A stretch of DNA of 64,000 bases, from the NCBI GenBank assembly GCA_038503075.1, contig JBCAML010000001.1, forward strand, positions 2,604,001-2,668,000, read 5' to 3'. This DNA comes from Gyromitra esculenta. Lineage: Eukaryota > Ascomycota > Pezizomycetes > Pezizales > Discinaceae. The position numbers were made by a program, and so were the translations under genes. The notes beneath the pieces are model-generated. The model was given only the letters and a program-made list of their open reading frames with translations. It was not told where the DNA came from and did not search any database. Below, one piece after another: positions 12,823 through 27,263 of the stretch. Every line of letters begins with the position of its first letter. Positions within the stretch are counted from its first letter, which is position 1.

Positions 12823-15120
12823 TGCGTCAAACTAAAGGAGAGACGTCCAACAATGGGGCCAGGGTGTATGAGAGAAGTGAAGCTCTCTACGATGATAGAA
12901 ATGATGAAAAAAGGAGATGGAGGGGGGGAGGGAGGAGAGGAAATAATTGGAGGTACTAGAGATCCGAAGCGGAAAAAGGAAGAAGCTCTTGGATGGACCG
13001 TTGAATTCGCGTTTCAGGATGAGAGAACACCGTGTCGCTCGCACCTGTGTATTACGTAAGGATATGTGGCGCGTGCCCTGTGGAACACTGTCAAGTGATC
13101 AGATAGATGTAGATATCGGGCAGAGGATAGCCATCACAGATGCCTTATATAGAGAATACACCGTGGCTTCTTCTCCTATAGATAGAGATATTCCTAACTG
13201 TGTGACGAACTGGGGGTCCCTACATGTACATGCAGTTATGCAGATGCGTCTCCTATAGCTAGTTATTGCACATCAAATCTTATCTAATCCAATCCTCGCT
13301 TTAATACCGAGTGACCTCCTGTGAGTCGTACTCGGCTCGGAGTTGCGTGGGCCCGAATTTGCACGCGTCAGCTAGGAACCCGAATAGATCTCGTCACAGA
13401 GGCAAAGTTAGATCAACGGGATTAGGATGCTGCTTTCCCTCTCGGTCGAAGAGTGGTTATCCGTGCCATAAGCCCAGAGGTGGCAAAGCACAGATTTTAC
13501 CGTAGTAATACATGTAGTTACTGATTAGGCCATTGCTCGGAGAGGACTTCCGAACTGCGAGTACTGTTGCTAGTTGGCTCGGAACGGATCGTAAAATACC
13601 CCCTTTGCTAATCAAGTACGAGTACGATACACAGCCACCGTATCCGCGAAGACCAGAGTCTTCGTTCCAGGGTTTCCCTAAGAAAAAGCTTGGACAACAG
13701 CGAGTAAATCTCCCGCTTGTCTAGTACTAAGTAGATCACGGGATTGAGGATACCCGGGGAATAAATATAGAGTAGAGAGCGGGTATTCCTTGAGCCACAG
13801 CAAATCACAATATATCACTCGAGGTCTCTCATCTCGCCACAAACAGCCACGGTTGCCAGACATGCGCCACTCACCACATCCACTTGTACCTGTGCCGCAT
13901 GCCATCGATGATCTGTCGATGTTCAACCAACACACCGGTAATCTTATCGGTCATCTAATCTAATCTAATCTCATCATAATGCCAGATTTGACTTTCCCAA
14001 AAATAGACACATTAGCGGACCCGCAACTAAGCCCAAGCCCCTCATCCAGGGCCCAACCCAGCGCAGTTAATCGCTAAACCGCAATATTTTATTCATGTAA
14101 TTGTTGAGTGTCTGTTACTAAACAAGTACATTTCGTGCTCATCCACAGCACGTCAGGTCAGGTGGAGAGGAAAGAAAGACAGAGAAAAAAGGGTGCTCGA
14201 GTGTGTATGCGGTGACACCTCGGATGATTCCCGATCTTCCATGGACAGGGAAGAGGAGGCTCTTGGGAACGCAAGGAAGGGAAAGAAAGAAAAAAAAGAA
14301 CCCGACCGTTTTATCCCACCAATGACGAATGCTGGATGAGGGCGAGAAACAAGCTCAAACTGAAGCCATTTGTCTGGGATATTAGGTACATATATATCTA
14401 AGACACGGATGGACGGGGAGGAGAGGGCATTCCACTGTCTTGTCAAGGAATTGAGCGAGATTAGTGAACCTAACTCAGCTGGGAACTGCCCCTCCCCCTC
14501 GAGCTCTTCCACTTCATCCCACGCCTCTTTTTTCTTTTCTTTTCTTTCCTTCTTTCTTCCCTACTCCCATCTACCGGTTCCGTTCCCTCCCTCTGGCGGC
14601 AGAAAGGCAAGTGAACGGGTGGTGTAAATCCAATTGACTACTTGTACTTACTCTTACTGAGCTAGTGTGGGATTTCTTTCTCTCCACAGCCACTAGTAAA
14701 CGAAGCCCCAGATTCTGTTTTATCCACCCCCGGAAATCTCCTCTCCTCTTCACCGTCCTTTTTTTCTCTCCACCCCCTCCCTCCCTTCCCTTCCCTCCCC
14801 TCCTCCATCATCTTCCATCTATCACAATCTCTCTCATCCTTCGCTCCTGGAATTGCTTGCCTGCTCATCCTCTTTTGCTGGAAATTTTGGAATTGAATTG
14901 CAATTGCTGTTGGCGTAGCTGTCCTCTCGTCTTTAGCTTTCGTTACTTTTTCTTCTCTCTTTTCTCCCCCAGCCATCGGCATCCCCGTCCCTTGCAGCAC
15001 CCACGGATAAAGTGCTAATCCCAGAGCCTCACTTTCGCTGCCCCACCAACTTTCAGCACCCGCTACGAACACCCCCACAATACCCCCACAGAAATACGCA
15101 ATTAAAATCAAAACTAAAAA
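12823..15120. other. divergent intergenic region (HRD1 / mitochondrial carrier)
   Basis: This 2.3-kb region separates divergently transcribed HRD1 and carrier genes and should contain both promoters. The carrier-proximal end is pyrimidine-rich. Two TACATGTA copies occur at 13221 and 13509. The small frames inside (60-150 codons on both strands) overlap low-complexity CT or GA tracts and show no domains, so I do not call them genes. Confidence 0.6.
14746..14840 (+). promoter_or_regulatory. pyrimidine-rich tract upstream of the mitochondrial carrier
   Basis: A dense C/T tract of CCCTCC and TTCCC runs begins about 375 bases before the carrier ATG. CT-rich blocks just upstream of transcription starts are common in strongly expressed filamentous fungal genes. 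That this one marks the core promoter is inferred from position and composition only. Confidence 0.4.
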
Positions 15121-17392
15121 ATGGCAACCGTCAAAGAAGCCATCAAGGAGAGCCTCGTGGGTACCGAGCTTCCATTGATGCTAACCCAGGAAGCGAAAAA
15201 GAATTTCGATAAATATGCATCGCATCGAACCAGCGACGGTGAGAAGTACATGACACGCGAAGATTTCGTGAGCGCCATAGCACCCCCCGACCAAGACTAC
15301 CACAAGATCAAGAGGGAACAGTACTCAATCCTCTTTGAGATTGCGGATCGACGTAAAGTCGGACTCGTGAATCTGCAGGATTGGGCTAGGTTCGAGAACT
15401 TGCTTGCGAAGCCGGACGTGGAGTATGAGATTGCGTTCAGATTGTTTGACTTTGAGGGGAAGGGGTCAGTCAAGTACGATGAGTTTGTTAGACTTTACCA
15501 GGCGAATAGGGATCCGGGTGCGATCCCATTTGACTGGAACTCGCAATGGGCTTCGTTGTATTTGGGTGGGAAGGGTAGGCGGCACGACTTAACATATCCT
15601 CAGTTCTCGCAGATGCTGCGTGGGCTGCAGGGCGAGAGGGTACGACAGGCTTTCCATTACTTTGATAAGAAGGCTACCGGCTACATCGAGCCGGAGGAGT
15701 TCCAGCGGATCATCCTCGAGACTGCTGGTCATAAGCTCTCGGACCATCTTCTCGAGAACCTACACACCCTCTGCAACATCTCTGTCAGCTCGAAAATTAG
15801 CTATGCAAACGTGCGCGCGTTCCAGAATATTGTACGAGAGATGGACATTGTGGACACAATTGTTCGCAATGCCACTTCCAAATCCGCCGACGGGAAGATC
15901 ACCAGAACGGATTTCCTGAACGAAGCCGCAAAAATCACCCGCTTCAACCTCTTTACTCCTATGGAGGCTGACATCCTCTTCCATTTTGCCGGCCTCAACA
16001 CTAGTGCCGGCCGTCTCTCGCTAACTGAGTTCTCGCGTGTTCTCGACCCGTCATGGCAGAGGGCCAAATCAGCCCCTGGCACTCTCCCCTCCGTTAATGG
16101 GCTTCTGCCGACAAAGGACTCGATTCTCCACGGTCGTGGTTTCTTCGGACATGCGTTGGACGCTGCGCAGAATTTTGTGCTCGGTTCCATTGCAGGTGCT
16201 TTTGGTGCGACGATCGTGTATCCTATTGATCTGGTCAAGACGCGAATGCAAAATCAGCGAAGCAAGGTGGTTGGTGAATTGATGTACAAGAATTCTCTTG
16301 ATTGCGCGAAGAAGGTTATCCGTAATGAGGGGTTCCGGGGTTTGTATAGCGGTTTGGGACCACAATTGATCGTAAGTTTTTTTTTAATTTATTTCAAGTT
16401 TTCCCGTCTGCGGAGTTTTACCGGCATGTTGTGGCTGATATGCATTATGTAGGGTGTGGCGCCGGAAAAAGCCATCAAACTCACGGTCAATGATCTCGTG
16501 AGATCCAAAGCGAAGAATAAGAATGGTGAAATTACTCTGCCGTGGGAATTGATTGCTGGTGGAACTGCTGGAGCTTGTCAGGTTGTATTCACAAAGTAAG
16601 ATAGAGGCACTCTGCTTCTTGGACCCTAAATGCTAACTCGAGCGCTTCAAGCCCTCTCGAAATCGTGAAAATTCGTCTACAGGTGCAAGGCGAGGTAGCT
16701 AAGAATGTCGAGGGCGTCCCCCGCCGTTCCGCCCTCTGGATCGTTAAAAATCTTGGTCTTATCGGTCTCTACAAGGGAGCAACTGCCTGTCTCCTCCGAG
16801 ACGTCCCATTCTCCGCAATCTACTTCCCTACCTACAACCATCTCAAATCTGACTTTTTTGGCGAATCACCGACCAAGAAGCTCGGCATCCTGCAGCTCCT
16901 TGCCGCCGGTGCAATGGCTGGTATGCCAGCCGCGTACTTCACCACCCCGTGCGACGTCATCAAAACTCGTCTGCAGGTCGAGGCTCGACAAGGACAAACT
17001 CATTACAGGGGTCTCGTGCACTGCGCGACGACGGTGTGGAAGGAAGAAGGGTTCAAGGCATTCTTCAAGGGTGGTCCTGCGAGAATCTTGCGAAGCTCTC
17101 CGCAGTTTGGTGCTACGTTGGCTGCATATGAGCTCCTGCAGACATTATTCCCGTTGAGTGGGAAGGAAGTTGAGAGCAAGAGTTTGACTGGCGCTGTATT
17201 GCCTTCCGTGGGTATTGTGGAAGATAAGACGCCGATGCCATATCTGAGGAGCCGGAACGCATTGAAGATTATTATGGTGAGTTTTTTCTTTCTACTTTTT
17301 TGGTTTGGGGAATTGAGCTAATATCTTAATAGGATCTCGATCAGAATTTCGGTCGACCGAAGATTCCGCAAGGATTTGGATTAAAAGCGTGA
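15121..17392 (+). CDS. agc1: calcium-binding mitochondrial aspartate/glutamate-type carrier (AGC1/aralar family)
   Basis: Four exons, 15121-16371, 16453-16595, 16652-17276 and 17333-17392, give 692 residues. Introns have GTAAGT, GTAAGA and GTGAGT donors; the second contains a CTAAC branch site. The N-terminal half carries EF-hand-like calcium-binding segments (for example [16 protein letters not shown] and [16 protein letters not shown]). The C-terminal half has the three mitochondrial carrier repeats, with signatures [11 protein letters not shown] near residue 367, [11 protein letters not shown] near 466 and [11 protein letters not shown] near 562. Length and order match the aralar/citrin and yeast Agc1 family of inner-membrane aspartate/glutamate exchangers. 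The last exon encodes the short conserved-looking tail [15 protein letters not shown]. The start ATG follows an A-rich leader and begins the first helix without alternatives. Transport substrates are family knowledge, not read from sequence. Confidence 0.94.
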
Positions 17393-18727
17393 GTTTTTGG
17401 TTTTTTTTATATAGAGGGATGAGAGGGGGGATATAAAATATAAAATTAGCGGGTTGGGGGCGAATTTTCTTTCTTTGGTTTCTGTCTGTTGCTTCTTATA
17501 TTTTTTATGTGAGCCATTGTTGTATACCTTCTTAGACGTTTAGATTATATACACTTTAGGATGATGTTATTTCAGTTATCCCCTTACACTACGCTGTTTT
17601 TTTTATGTTTAGAAGTGTTAAAGTCTGAGATAGATAATATTGGCTCCACCTCTTTTGGTTTCTTTTGGTTTTTGATTTTGATTTGGCTCGGTGGTTGGCT
17701 AGATAGTTAGGTGGTGGGTTCCCTTATGGGTTGTTTTGGCTTTGGTTACGTTGTTGGGCGTATAAATTTTTCCGATCATTTATATTCCGTCTGTCGGACG
17801 TTTTCCGTGGTTTAGTGATGGCGGGTAGGGTGAAGTATGAAGATAGAGATATGGGAGTCAACTTCTGCTGTCCTAGTTTTGCTAGCTGCGAGAAGGGTGG
17901 AGGCGAGCCGTACGTGTGGAGGTAGAGGGGGTAGTACAGAGTTGAAATAGGAATGGAAATGGAAATGGAAATGGCGTTGTGAATAACCGCGTGATGAGTT
18001 CATCCTGCCTCTGGGCATGAAATCTTTCCAACAGAGATGACTTGCTGGGTTACTTAGCATGTGGGTTAACAGTACCAGCTGTTTCACGGGCGGGTATGGG
18101 ACTTAGTAGGGCGGGTGCTGTGTCGAAGCGAGTGATATTTCGTGATTATCGCTGGTCTATTCACTACATTCCATTGGGCACATACAACCCTTAGCTTACG
18201 ATGTTTACCCACTACCTCACCCGTTGAGGGAAAATAAGATGTGTCTTGTGGGTTCGCCTAGCGCTCTTGGTATAAGACCTAAGGGATAACAGGGTATTTT
18301 GTTGGACCTGATATTGGGGCTTGGGGTGGAATGGGGTGGAATGGGGTGGGGAGTGGAAAATGTCCAGCTCTGGCTAGCATCGTAGCGTCTAGACTAAGTT
18401 CCAGCTCTGGTCTTCCTCGCTAAGGTATGTGGTGAGTTGGCGTTGCATCCCTAGGCCTGATACCTGGTTTCTTGGCTAGAAGCGGTGATGGGAGATTAGT
18501 ATTGAAGAGACTTGTTCAGGTTTCTTGATCATTATTACGGCCGCTCTTCCCCGGGCTCTAAGAGTTATTATTCAAACTCGGATTCGTCATGTATCTTGTG
18601 ATCTCTTGGACTACCTACCCGAGGAGAACACCACCATATCACTGCGGGGAGTATAAATAGGGGGGAATATGAAAATTCCCGGATAAATTTCACTATTCGA
18701 ATTGCCTGTGGGCTTTTACTGAAGCGG

Positions 18728-18745
18728 AGTCGTTCTAGAACGACT
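18728..18745. promoter_or_regulatory. 18-bp perfect palindrome with TTCTAGAA core
   Basis: AGTCGTTCTAGAACGACT reads the same on both strands. The core TTCTAGAA matches the inverted TTC/GAA unit pair of a heat-shock element. It lies 1.3 kb beyond the 3' end of the carrier gene and about 14 kb from the next coding start, so a promoter role is uncertain. Confidence 0.4.
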
Positions 18746-21700
18746 ACAAGAGTGTGAGAAATCACATAGAGATACATTGCGATTTGACAGAAATTCTATG
18801 GCAACTCTACCCGATAATTGCAATCACATATCATCACTCGAGTGTCTAGACACACACTCTCTCCACGTAGGTGTCCCGGAAATTCCTACGGGGAAACACG
18901 CCAAATTTTCTCTGGGTAAATTATCACCAAGCATGTGCGGAACATCACAAAACAAAATTACGGAAAACTTCAATAGTATCATAAGGTCTTGTAGTCCGAG
19001 CGATGTAGATCATATGGTGGTATTGGTCTAAAGTATTCGACGAAAGAATTAATCAACCAACGCGGGTTTCTCATCCTGCCTCGACCAAATACTTTTTTTG
19101 TATTATTATCCTTTAAGCAGTCCTGTTTCCCACTCACTCTTGAACCAAAAAGCTAGTTGAGAGAGCTGAATGCGAAGGTAGCGATGTGGTGAACTGCCTC
19201 TTCCTAGTGATTCCCTCCACTGCCACTGCGCGATACTATCTTTCTAATCCAGTTGAAAACGAGCGAAGGGATAAAAGGCTTTAGATACTAACTACTGACT
19301 ACTACAGAAGACAGCGAGCAAGAGTAATAATTCCTACTATAGTAGCCACCTAGTATAGTCACGGCCACAATGCGCTTTATATGCCCTCTGCTCTTAGAAG
19401 CACTACTGAATAGATCCCTGAATAGATCTTTTGTTCCTAGGTACTGTTCTCTTCAAACCCTCCCACGAAGCTGCCCCTAGGGCTTCCTTCTGGGAGTCCC
19501 GCCGCAGACTAACAGCATATCCCCCAGCAAGTCGCCCCTAGGTGTAACTGCTCTCGAGATCTCTTTGTAGAACTCCATTAGTTCGTTTTAGCGAAGATAC
19601 ATGGCAAGACGTCCGACAAACCAGAAGGCGCGAGCAAGCGTAGAGCAGCAAGCATCAGAAGAAAACAAAGAAAACAAAGCAATCAAAGAAAACAAAGAGG
19701 TGTAAAGTGGAAAGAGAATCCACCACTAGAAATGTTCTCCCGAAAAATCAACACGCCGATAGCCAACGTTTAACCCCAAGAACCCCCACGAACATGAGTC
19801 GTACGTACCCCACGATCAGTAACCCCGGTAGCTATATATGCAGCTACCAAAACAAGAACGGGCAAAGATAAACAGCATCGCCGATAGCTCTGTGGAAAAA
19901 GGAGGTTAGTCGACGTCATATATTCGAGTGATGCCATATGACGAGAACGTCAATACAACCATTGGCAAGACGGACTGGAAACGTATGACTCTCACGCACC
20001 ACGATTCGTAACTCGGGTTTATATAGCTTCTTTGAGCTATTTGTATCTCAAGATCGATGCGGGACCTGATCGAGTGGAGGGAGGAGGAGGGAGCAAAAAC
20101 AAAAGGGCTAAATTTGGAGATATCTTAACTAGGGGGGCGATGGAAAGATTTAGTAAAATATGATGAAGGTGTATATTGGGTTAGACGATTGGTGGAAGAG
20201 TAAGTTAAATGAGACGTATTTTTTGTCGATCTTGCAAGTTTTATATTGGTGCAGATACGTATACGGATTGTTGATAACAAGCAAGTTTTTTTTTTGTTCG
20301 TTGCCGGTTGCTGGTTGCTTTTATTTTTAGCCCAAGCAGATTTGGTGGTTGCTTTATTAGGAATGAAAGCAGGTCTATTTTAAGGAGCGAAGAAGAGGGA
20401 GGGGGGGAGAGCTTTTACTCCTATGGTGTCGCACTCACTAAATGAAGGGTCAAAAGCAAAAGAATAGTTGGACACGCCTAATGAAACATACCCTATAACC
20501 CATACATTTCGTATCACCTTATCTATTGTATTTCTATTATTTGCCACAGAGCCTGTCCTATAGTACTAGGCTTAAGCAGTTTAACTACCGTGACCCGCGA
20601 CAGAAGGGTAACGGCACGACGAGGAAGAAGGATGCAGCGCAGGTGTAAACCACCTGTCAGAAAAAAGGAGACACCACAGCCCGTAAGACCAATTCCCCTG
20701 AAACCCCAGTACTAGGCTGCAGTGGTAACACAACCAAATATGACTACTCTATATCAATGCAATCACATCGTGTCACTCGTTTAATTACGAGAGATATAAT
20801 ATGATTACGAAAGCCATGCACTCGAGCACGTATCAATCCCCGCCATTCTAACACCTTTTTTTCGACATGCTAATCAGATAAACCGTATCAGAAAAATGCG
20901 GTCTGTGCCAATGTTTTCCGTCTGGGTACGATTCAGCTTGCTGTTCGACCTAGTCCCAAAAAAAAATATTAAACACAATCTCATGCAGCCCCAACTCGAA
21001 TCCACTCTCCCTTTCACCCTCCCCAGCTTCTACTGAGTTGGCCCTTTGCTGGTGCTACGTGTCCGCTAAGTGGCTTCGGGGGAGTTGTAATCATATATAT
21101 AAGCTGCAGCAGTATTGATGATACAGGTCTCGCAGGACGAAAAAGATACTACATGTAGGGCGAAATGCTTCAAGTGTGGCGAAAAAGATTATTCTAGAAG
21201 GACAAGAAATTCTACTGGCATCTGTCTTGAAGAGGACCAGATTGTTCCAAATGTGTGCAGGTGTAAGGTGTGCAGATGTAAGGTTTTGCACTATGAGGTG
21301 TTTCAAGTTCAAGCTCAGCCCTGTGGCTGGTTCGTAACCATACAGAGGTCTTGGATTTTCCTCTGTCATACCCAAAAGCAAGTTAAACTTTCCTGCTTAC
21401 GGTGTATATCGGCTGAGTGGGTGATTCACGCCATTTTATGCATCACGGCTGAACGAAGGGGAAAAAAGCCATCTCACGCTTGGTGGGGCTGAGGAAAGGT
21501 CGAGTATAAGAGCCAGACACACCCCACGAACGTAGCCACGAAGAGAAACGAAAGGGGAGGGGGTATTACGACGCTATCTCGAAATTCTTCTTCACGAAAC
21601 ACTAACTTACAGCTATCGGGAAGGGCAGCAGAACACACGGATATGTCTAACTGGGCGCTCTGGGATATCGGAATTCAACCGGGATGGTAATTTCGAAGGC

Positions 21701-24700
21701 GTTTACTCACTTTTTACCTGTGAGTCACCCTATTCCCCGACTCTTTTGAATACAATCGAAATTCAGTTACCTCTGACGTGGGGACTTGTGAAGATGGCTC
21801 ATTCTACGGATAACTGCATAATGGGAATTACGGACTTCTCCAGGATATTGATTATCGCTCGCCGGTCCTTCCAATAACAGCAATACAGCTATCAATTTCC
21901 GAGTACTGCTCGCCGTTACTCACCTCGGCAAGTACTGTTGACGGGGAAGAGGGAATATCATTTTAAATTTCAACTCCAGTAGGATTCCTCGATGTGGGAA
22001 TTCAAGGCTGATATTCATGTCAAACACCGGAACTCGCCGACTACATCACAACGCAGAGTCCTCTAAACACCGAAATACCCACCATCATCATCAGCAGCAG
22101 CAGCATATTCCATGATGTCGTTAGGGGGCATGTCATCGCGCATGCAGGGCTTCGTTGTTGTGGCTCGGACCCTGAGCCACGTTTATCGTGGCTGTGTGCG
22201 TGTGCGTATGTGTGCGTCGTGCATGGGCCACCAACACCCTAGTCTCGCTCCGCCACGATCTGTGAGATTGATTTTTACTTCAGATGATAGGAGCGATGAA
22301 CCGTTTCTTGGTCCCAAGCGAGAAAAAAAAAAAGAGATCCCAAGGCACGAGTTATTGGAAACCGCATCCGTCCTAAACCAGCTCGTTGATCCTTTTTTTC
22401 TCCCCCTCCCCTTTTGCCTCGGCGACCAAGCGTATAGATATTTCACTTTAGTCAAAGAGAACATCCGAATTGCCAACGGGACACACGAACGGGAAACTCA
22501 GACAGCCCCCCTCCTTTCTCCTCTCTTTTCCCTAACCTAGCGAATAGGTGGTTACAATGGCGACTCCGATTGGGCGCAATAAGAGGTAACCGAAAAAAAA
22601 AAAAGATGGAGTACAGATCATATGTGCATATACAACGACACACCTATTCCACGCGTTCTCCAGAGTCTGGATGGAGGATGAGAGGCCTTTTCTTTTCTTT
22701 TTTTGAGCCAGTGACGGGATGTTCATGATTTGGCATTGGTCTAATATCAAAGCGGCTCTAAAAACCCACAGCAACCCGAAACAGGAGGGGTTAAGCAAGA
22801 CAACCAACAGCATCGTGGAGTATCGAAAAAGAGCAAGTTACGATTTTCTTTTGTGGGGGAGAGTGAGTACCCGATTTTGATCCGGCCATCGTCCGATCTA
22901 TAGGGAATTCGAATGTATAATTCGATTGGCGTTACGGAAGATGCCGCTAAGGATAACTCTGGGCCTGGACAGCCTTTCGGGCTGCTAGCTATTCAATTGG
23001 TACATGTACTTGTAATATCAGATGTATGCTGTGGAGTAAATAACGATCATTATTATTTTCCTCTCGGCCAGTTAGAGTTCATGCAAAATATTGTTATTTT
23101 GATCGTCACATATTATTCGACTTGGCTGTCATTCTCCGCAATGCCGATCCATAGACAAGTGATTTAAATGGAATGGTTACTCCAGGGCTAGATGTAACTC
23201 CTATCAATTATGTAGCAGTAACCGAAAATTCCGACACGCGGTCTAGCTATCGTTGAGGCTCTTGCGAGACAGTATGTGCAATAGGGATGCTGTCCTCTGA
23301 GACAAAAGCCACGTCTCTCTTGATTGCTTGTTTTATAAGCGAGAGGAGTCGCCGAAACAAACAGGACGCATCAGCCAGAAAAAGGAAAAATGACCGGAGA
23401 CGAGGATATTCGGCACTCCTGTTCGAGAGTTTAACGTGCACGCACAGAAACGGATCCGGCCCAATAACCAAGATGCAATGGCTTCATGTGGAAATCCAAC
23501 TTCAGATTGCCGCGACGGTGGGGAAGAAGAATAACCCCATTAGTCGTGCGTTATCGTTGCGTGTGGTAGGTACTACGAACCACGAAACGATGTTGAGGTG
23601 GTCTGGCAGATGCATAAGTAATATATTATTATTCATGGACATGCTCAAGTGGGAAATAGCATTGGAGATAAAGCGTGAAGGGGTGGGGGGGAGAGATGGC
23701 AGCGGGTAAAGAAGAAAAAAAAAGACTTGGCTCCTTCGACGAGTATTCTGTCCAGCTTCTTTTGCAGATGACTCCGCAGCAGGGCATTGTGGAGTCTTTT
23801 GCGCACACACATGAGCTCAAAATGCATAGCATTCCGCATTTCTTCATCGAATTGGGGGAGGGAAGCATGCAGGGAGGGAGGGACAGGCAGGTAAATGTGA
23901 TCACACACACACCCATCGTGGGGATATGAAGGGTGAATCGTGCTCTAAAGAGTTGACCCCAGAGTTTGGGGCTCGCCCTATCGGCCCTACGTTATCGTGC
24001 AATCGCTTCGCCCGTCCCGGCTGTAACACAACTGCTTGATTGTGCTGCACGATTCGATAGAGATATCACATCAGCTCGAGGCTGTTCTCCAAACGGTAAA
24101 GCAGGCTAGACTGACGAGAAGAGAGTCGCAGTCAATCAATCAATCTGCACACTGCAGGGCTGAGATCAACCAGTATCTTGGACCCACGTTCGATGATGCT
24201 TTTCGAGTCAGCATTCGTGGGAGAAAGAGGCCGCAAACAGGCAAGGGATGCCACACCAATTACGTACTTGACAAGGGGGAGTGTGAATAGCACAGCAAAA
24301 AGGAAATAATCCACATATCCTGGGCACATCATAGAATCATTCCAGAAGGACCCGACCGCTCGGGCACGGGGCGGGGTATCGATCTGAATCATTTTGGGAT
24401 GAAGCGAGCTCGCGAGTGGCCCGCCCTACGATGTTGGTATCATCTGAGTGAGTGTCAGTCTGCCCTACGGCTGCCAGGGATATGTGTGAATGGTATGATA
24501 CAGCAAATCCATGGGAGGAGGCAGAGGAGTGGAAAACAGTAAGCACTCTACCCTCACATTCCGAATATCATGTCATGTCAGGTTTAGCCTTGATATCGAC
24601 ACGATCTTATCGTCTTGATCATCTCCGTCAGCGAGATCTCTCAATTGAACGTGATCGCGAGCGAAAACGGAATACAAAAAACGGAATAGATAAAATAAAG

Positions 24701-27240
24701 TAAAATAAAGTAAAATAAAATAGAAAGACATGCAATTTGGCTGTCGCTTCCGAACCTTCGTTCAATCTTGGCTATGCTGCGGCGACTGGCGATTATCTTG
24801 GACCCGTCACGCTTCACTCTCCCTGCGCTTCGAGGCTAATCCCCTTCCGGTCGGCTCCCACCTCTTCATGCACGGAAATGATCCTTGTCCAGCTGAAAGA
24901 TACCAATGTGTAACCCCACGGTCCGCGCCAGAATCGGAAATCTTTCTTGGGCAGCACAGATGGGATGCATATCTTACCTCGCACACCAGACGAGGGATTT
25001 AAACTGTTTCCCTACGGGCTTGGATGCGTTTGCCTTATGGAGGACAAGGGTCTCTACCGCAGTCCTCTGTAATGTCACCAAACGGTCATTACTCGTTGCC
25101 CTGACTGACACTGACCTGCCTCTGGGTCGAATGACCTACCTACGTCAAACAAATAAAACAGAGCAATTATAAAGTAAAGTAAAATAAAATAAATCTGAGA
25201 TGTCTGTGGCACATGCAATTGAAATAAGCATGCGTTCACAGTTACCCTGGGGTGGCTATAAACCCTCCCTCCCTTGTCTGATTGGGATAAATCGTAAAAT
25301 ATCGTCTCCAATTGGTCTGCCAGTACGTGCAGTTACACCTCATGATATCGATCTCGTCCCCCTCCGCAACACTCAGGCTTATGAACAACCGTTTCGCTGA
25401 GTTTCGCTCAATTACGTTCCACAATAACAAAACAAATAAAAAAATAAAAAAACCATTTTATTTTTGCTCTGCGCAGCACGGCAGGGTTGACGTACTCCCC
25501 CCCTCCTAAACGGTATTTGATTTTCTCGGTACTTATGTTGCGCCCTAGGCACTTTGATCTGTGTGATAGTCCCTCCCCCCCACTCCAGTGTTTAGGGGGA
25601 TTCACTTACTATCTCCGATTTCTCTCATCTTGTATATTGCCGAGCATCCGATAGTTTCGTAGACACATTGTTAAGCCAACTGCTATTTATGAAAAGTGCC
25701 TAGTTAGCTATGGTGGTCATGTGATCTGGGACCTTTTCGCCGTTTAGTATTACGTTAATGCCTGCAGCGGTAAGATTATGAAAAATGTGTATTTTAGGAA
25801 CTACATGTATTGGGGGGGGGGTATTTTGGGTTTGGGTTGTTTTTTTTTTATTCGGCGAAAGCACGAACTTTGCGGAAGATTTTCGGCATCGGATGAACTA
25901 ACGGACGGGGTAGTATATTGATGCTATTTAATTTCACTAAATTTTCTGCACGTATGCGGAACATAGGGAAAGCAGTTTGCAGTTATTCTACTACATAAGG
26001 CAACTTATTAGACGGTATGCATGGGAGGGTTTAGCGGTTAAAAGAAACTGCGGGCCCCGTGAAATGCGTGAGTAAGGGTTTGGCAAATAGCGATTATTTT
26101 TAATTTTTCCTGGTACCATGGCCCCGGAAGACTGATTCTGCATACCTACTTTCCGAACACGAGATTGAGGACTTGCAGAAACACGTGCTCGGATTTTATC
26201 AACAATGCTCTCAAGGTTGTCTAGGATCATGTCTACAGAATCATCTCTCGGCCTGGATGATCTGGATGATCTGAACCGTGAGCAGAAGGTAGAGTGCTCC
26301 CCGGCTTATTCCCCGAAGACGGAACGGAACGCAGGGGGTTCACTATTCTGTGTCTTTGGAATGTTTCGTTTCATATTATGCAGGTTCTCATTATGTGTTT
26401 TTTTGGCCCCCGTGGAGAAATGTTGGGAAGGAGGCCGAGAGAAATAGAAGGCGGCATTCGAAACATCCGTGTTCTATCTATCTATCCGTCCACCAACCCA
26501 TTGAACCAAAACCAAAGAGTCCCAGAGATCGAAGTAATTTTCTTTTTGGAGTTCCTAGATGAAAGAATAGGCTATTTTCTACTTCTACCTTCCCTTCCCC
26601 CCATCGATCCACATATTACCGGCGGCAAATGAAGAGAGTATCATAACCACATAATACTCAAAATATACCGTGCCACCAGGAACAACAACAAACTAGATGG
26701 TTTCCCCTTTTTCTTACTCTCATTTGCACAGGCTCGATCACCCCGATGCCAACAACATAGAATAATCTTACGATCTAGACATTTTGATAAAGCCCGGGCC
26801 CGAGGCGGGGGGGAGGGAAGCCCCCCCCCAAGGCCGACAACAAACAACGTCGTATATATACATACACACTGACTCTCATCCACACACATCACATTCCAAA
26901 GGTATAATCTCCAAAAGTAGAATATCAAGCAAGGTTCATCGAACTCTGATATCCCATACCTTCCAATGAAAACCCCAAAGACCATTTGAGTAGAATAATT
27001 ATGAAACGTCCTTTGGAGCCGGATATGCAGTTCGAGGCCGTACGGAGAGGGTCTATGATGTGTACTAATATTTGAGAAAACTGCCGATCTCTCCACGTAT
27101 CGAGGGTTTTTTGTTTTTTGTTTTGTTTTATGCCCCTCGAGTTCTTTTAGCCCCTACTCGGTTCCTGTTGCCCATTCGTCTTCGGGGAGTCGGTGTAATT
27201 TTCTCAGTTATATCGAATCTACGAACATCGAAGAGAGATT

Positions 27241-27263
27241 GAGAGATTGAGAGAGAGAGAGAA
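27241..27263. repeat. (GA)n microsatellite
   Basis: GA-rich run with several uninterrupted GA units. A second run lies at about 27707-27732. No function is inferred. Confidence 0.8.

Noticed and set aside
22112..22540. 142-codon plus-strand frame
   Set aside because: The translation runs through homopolymer A and T tracts and a GT repeat; no domain and no promoter evidence.
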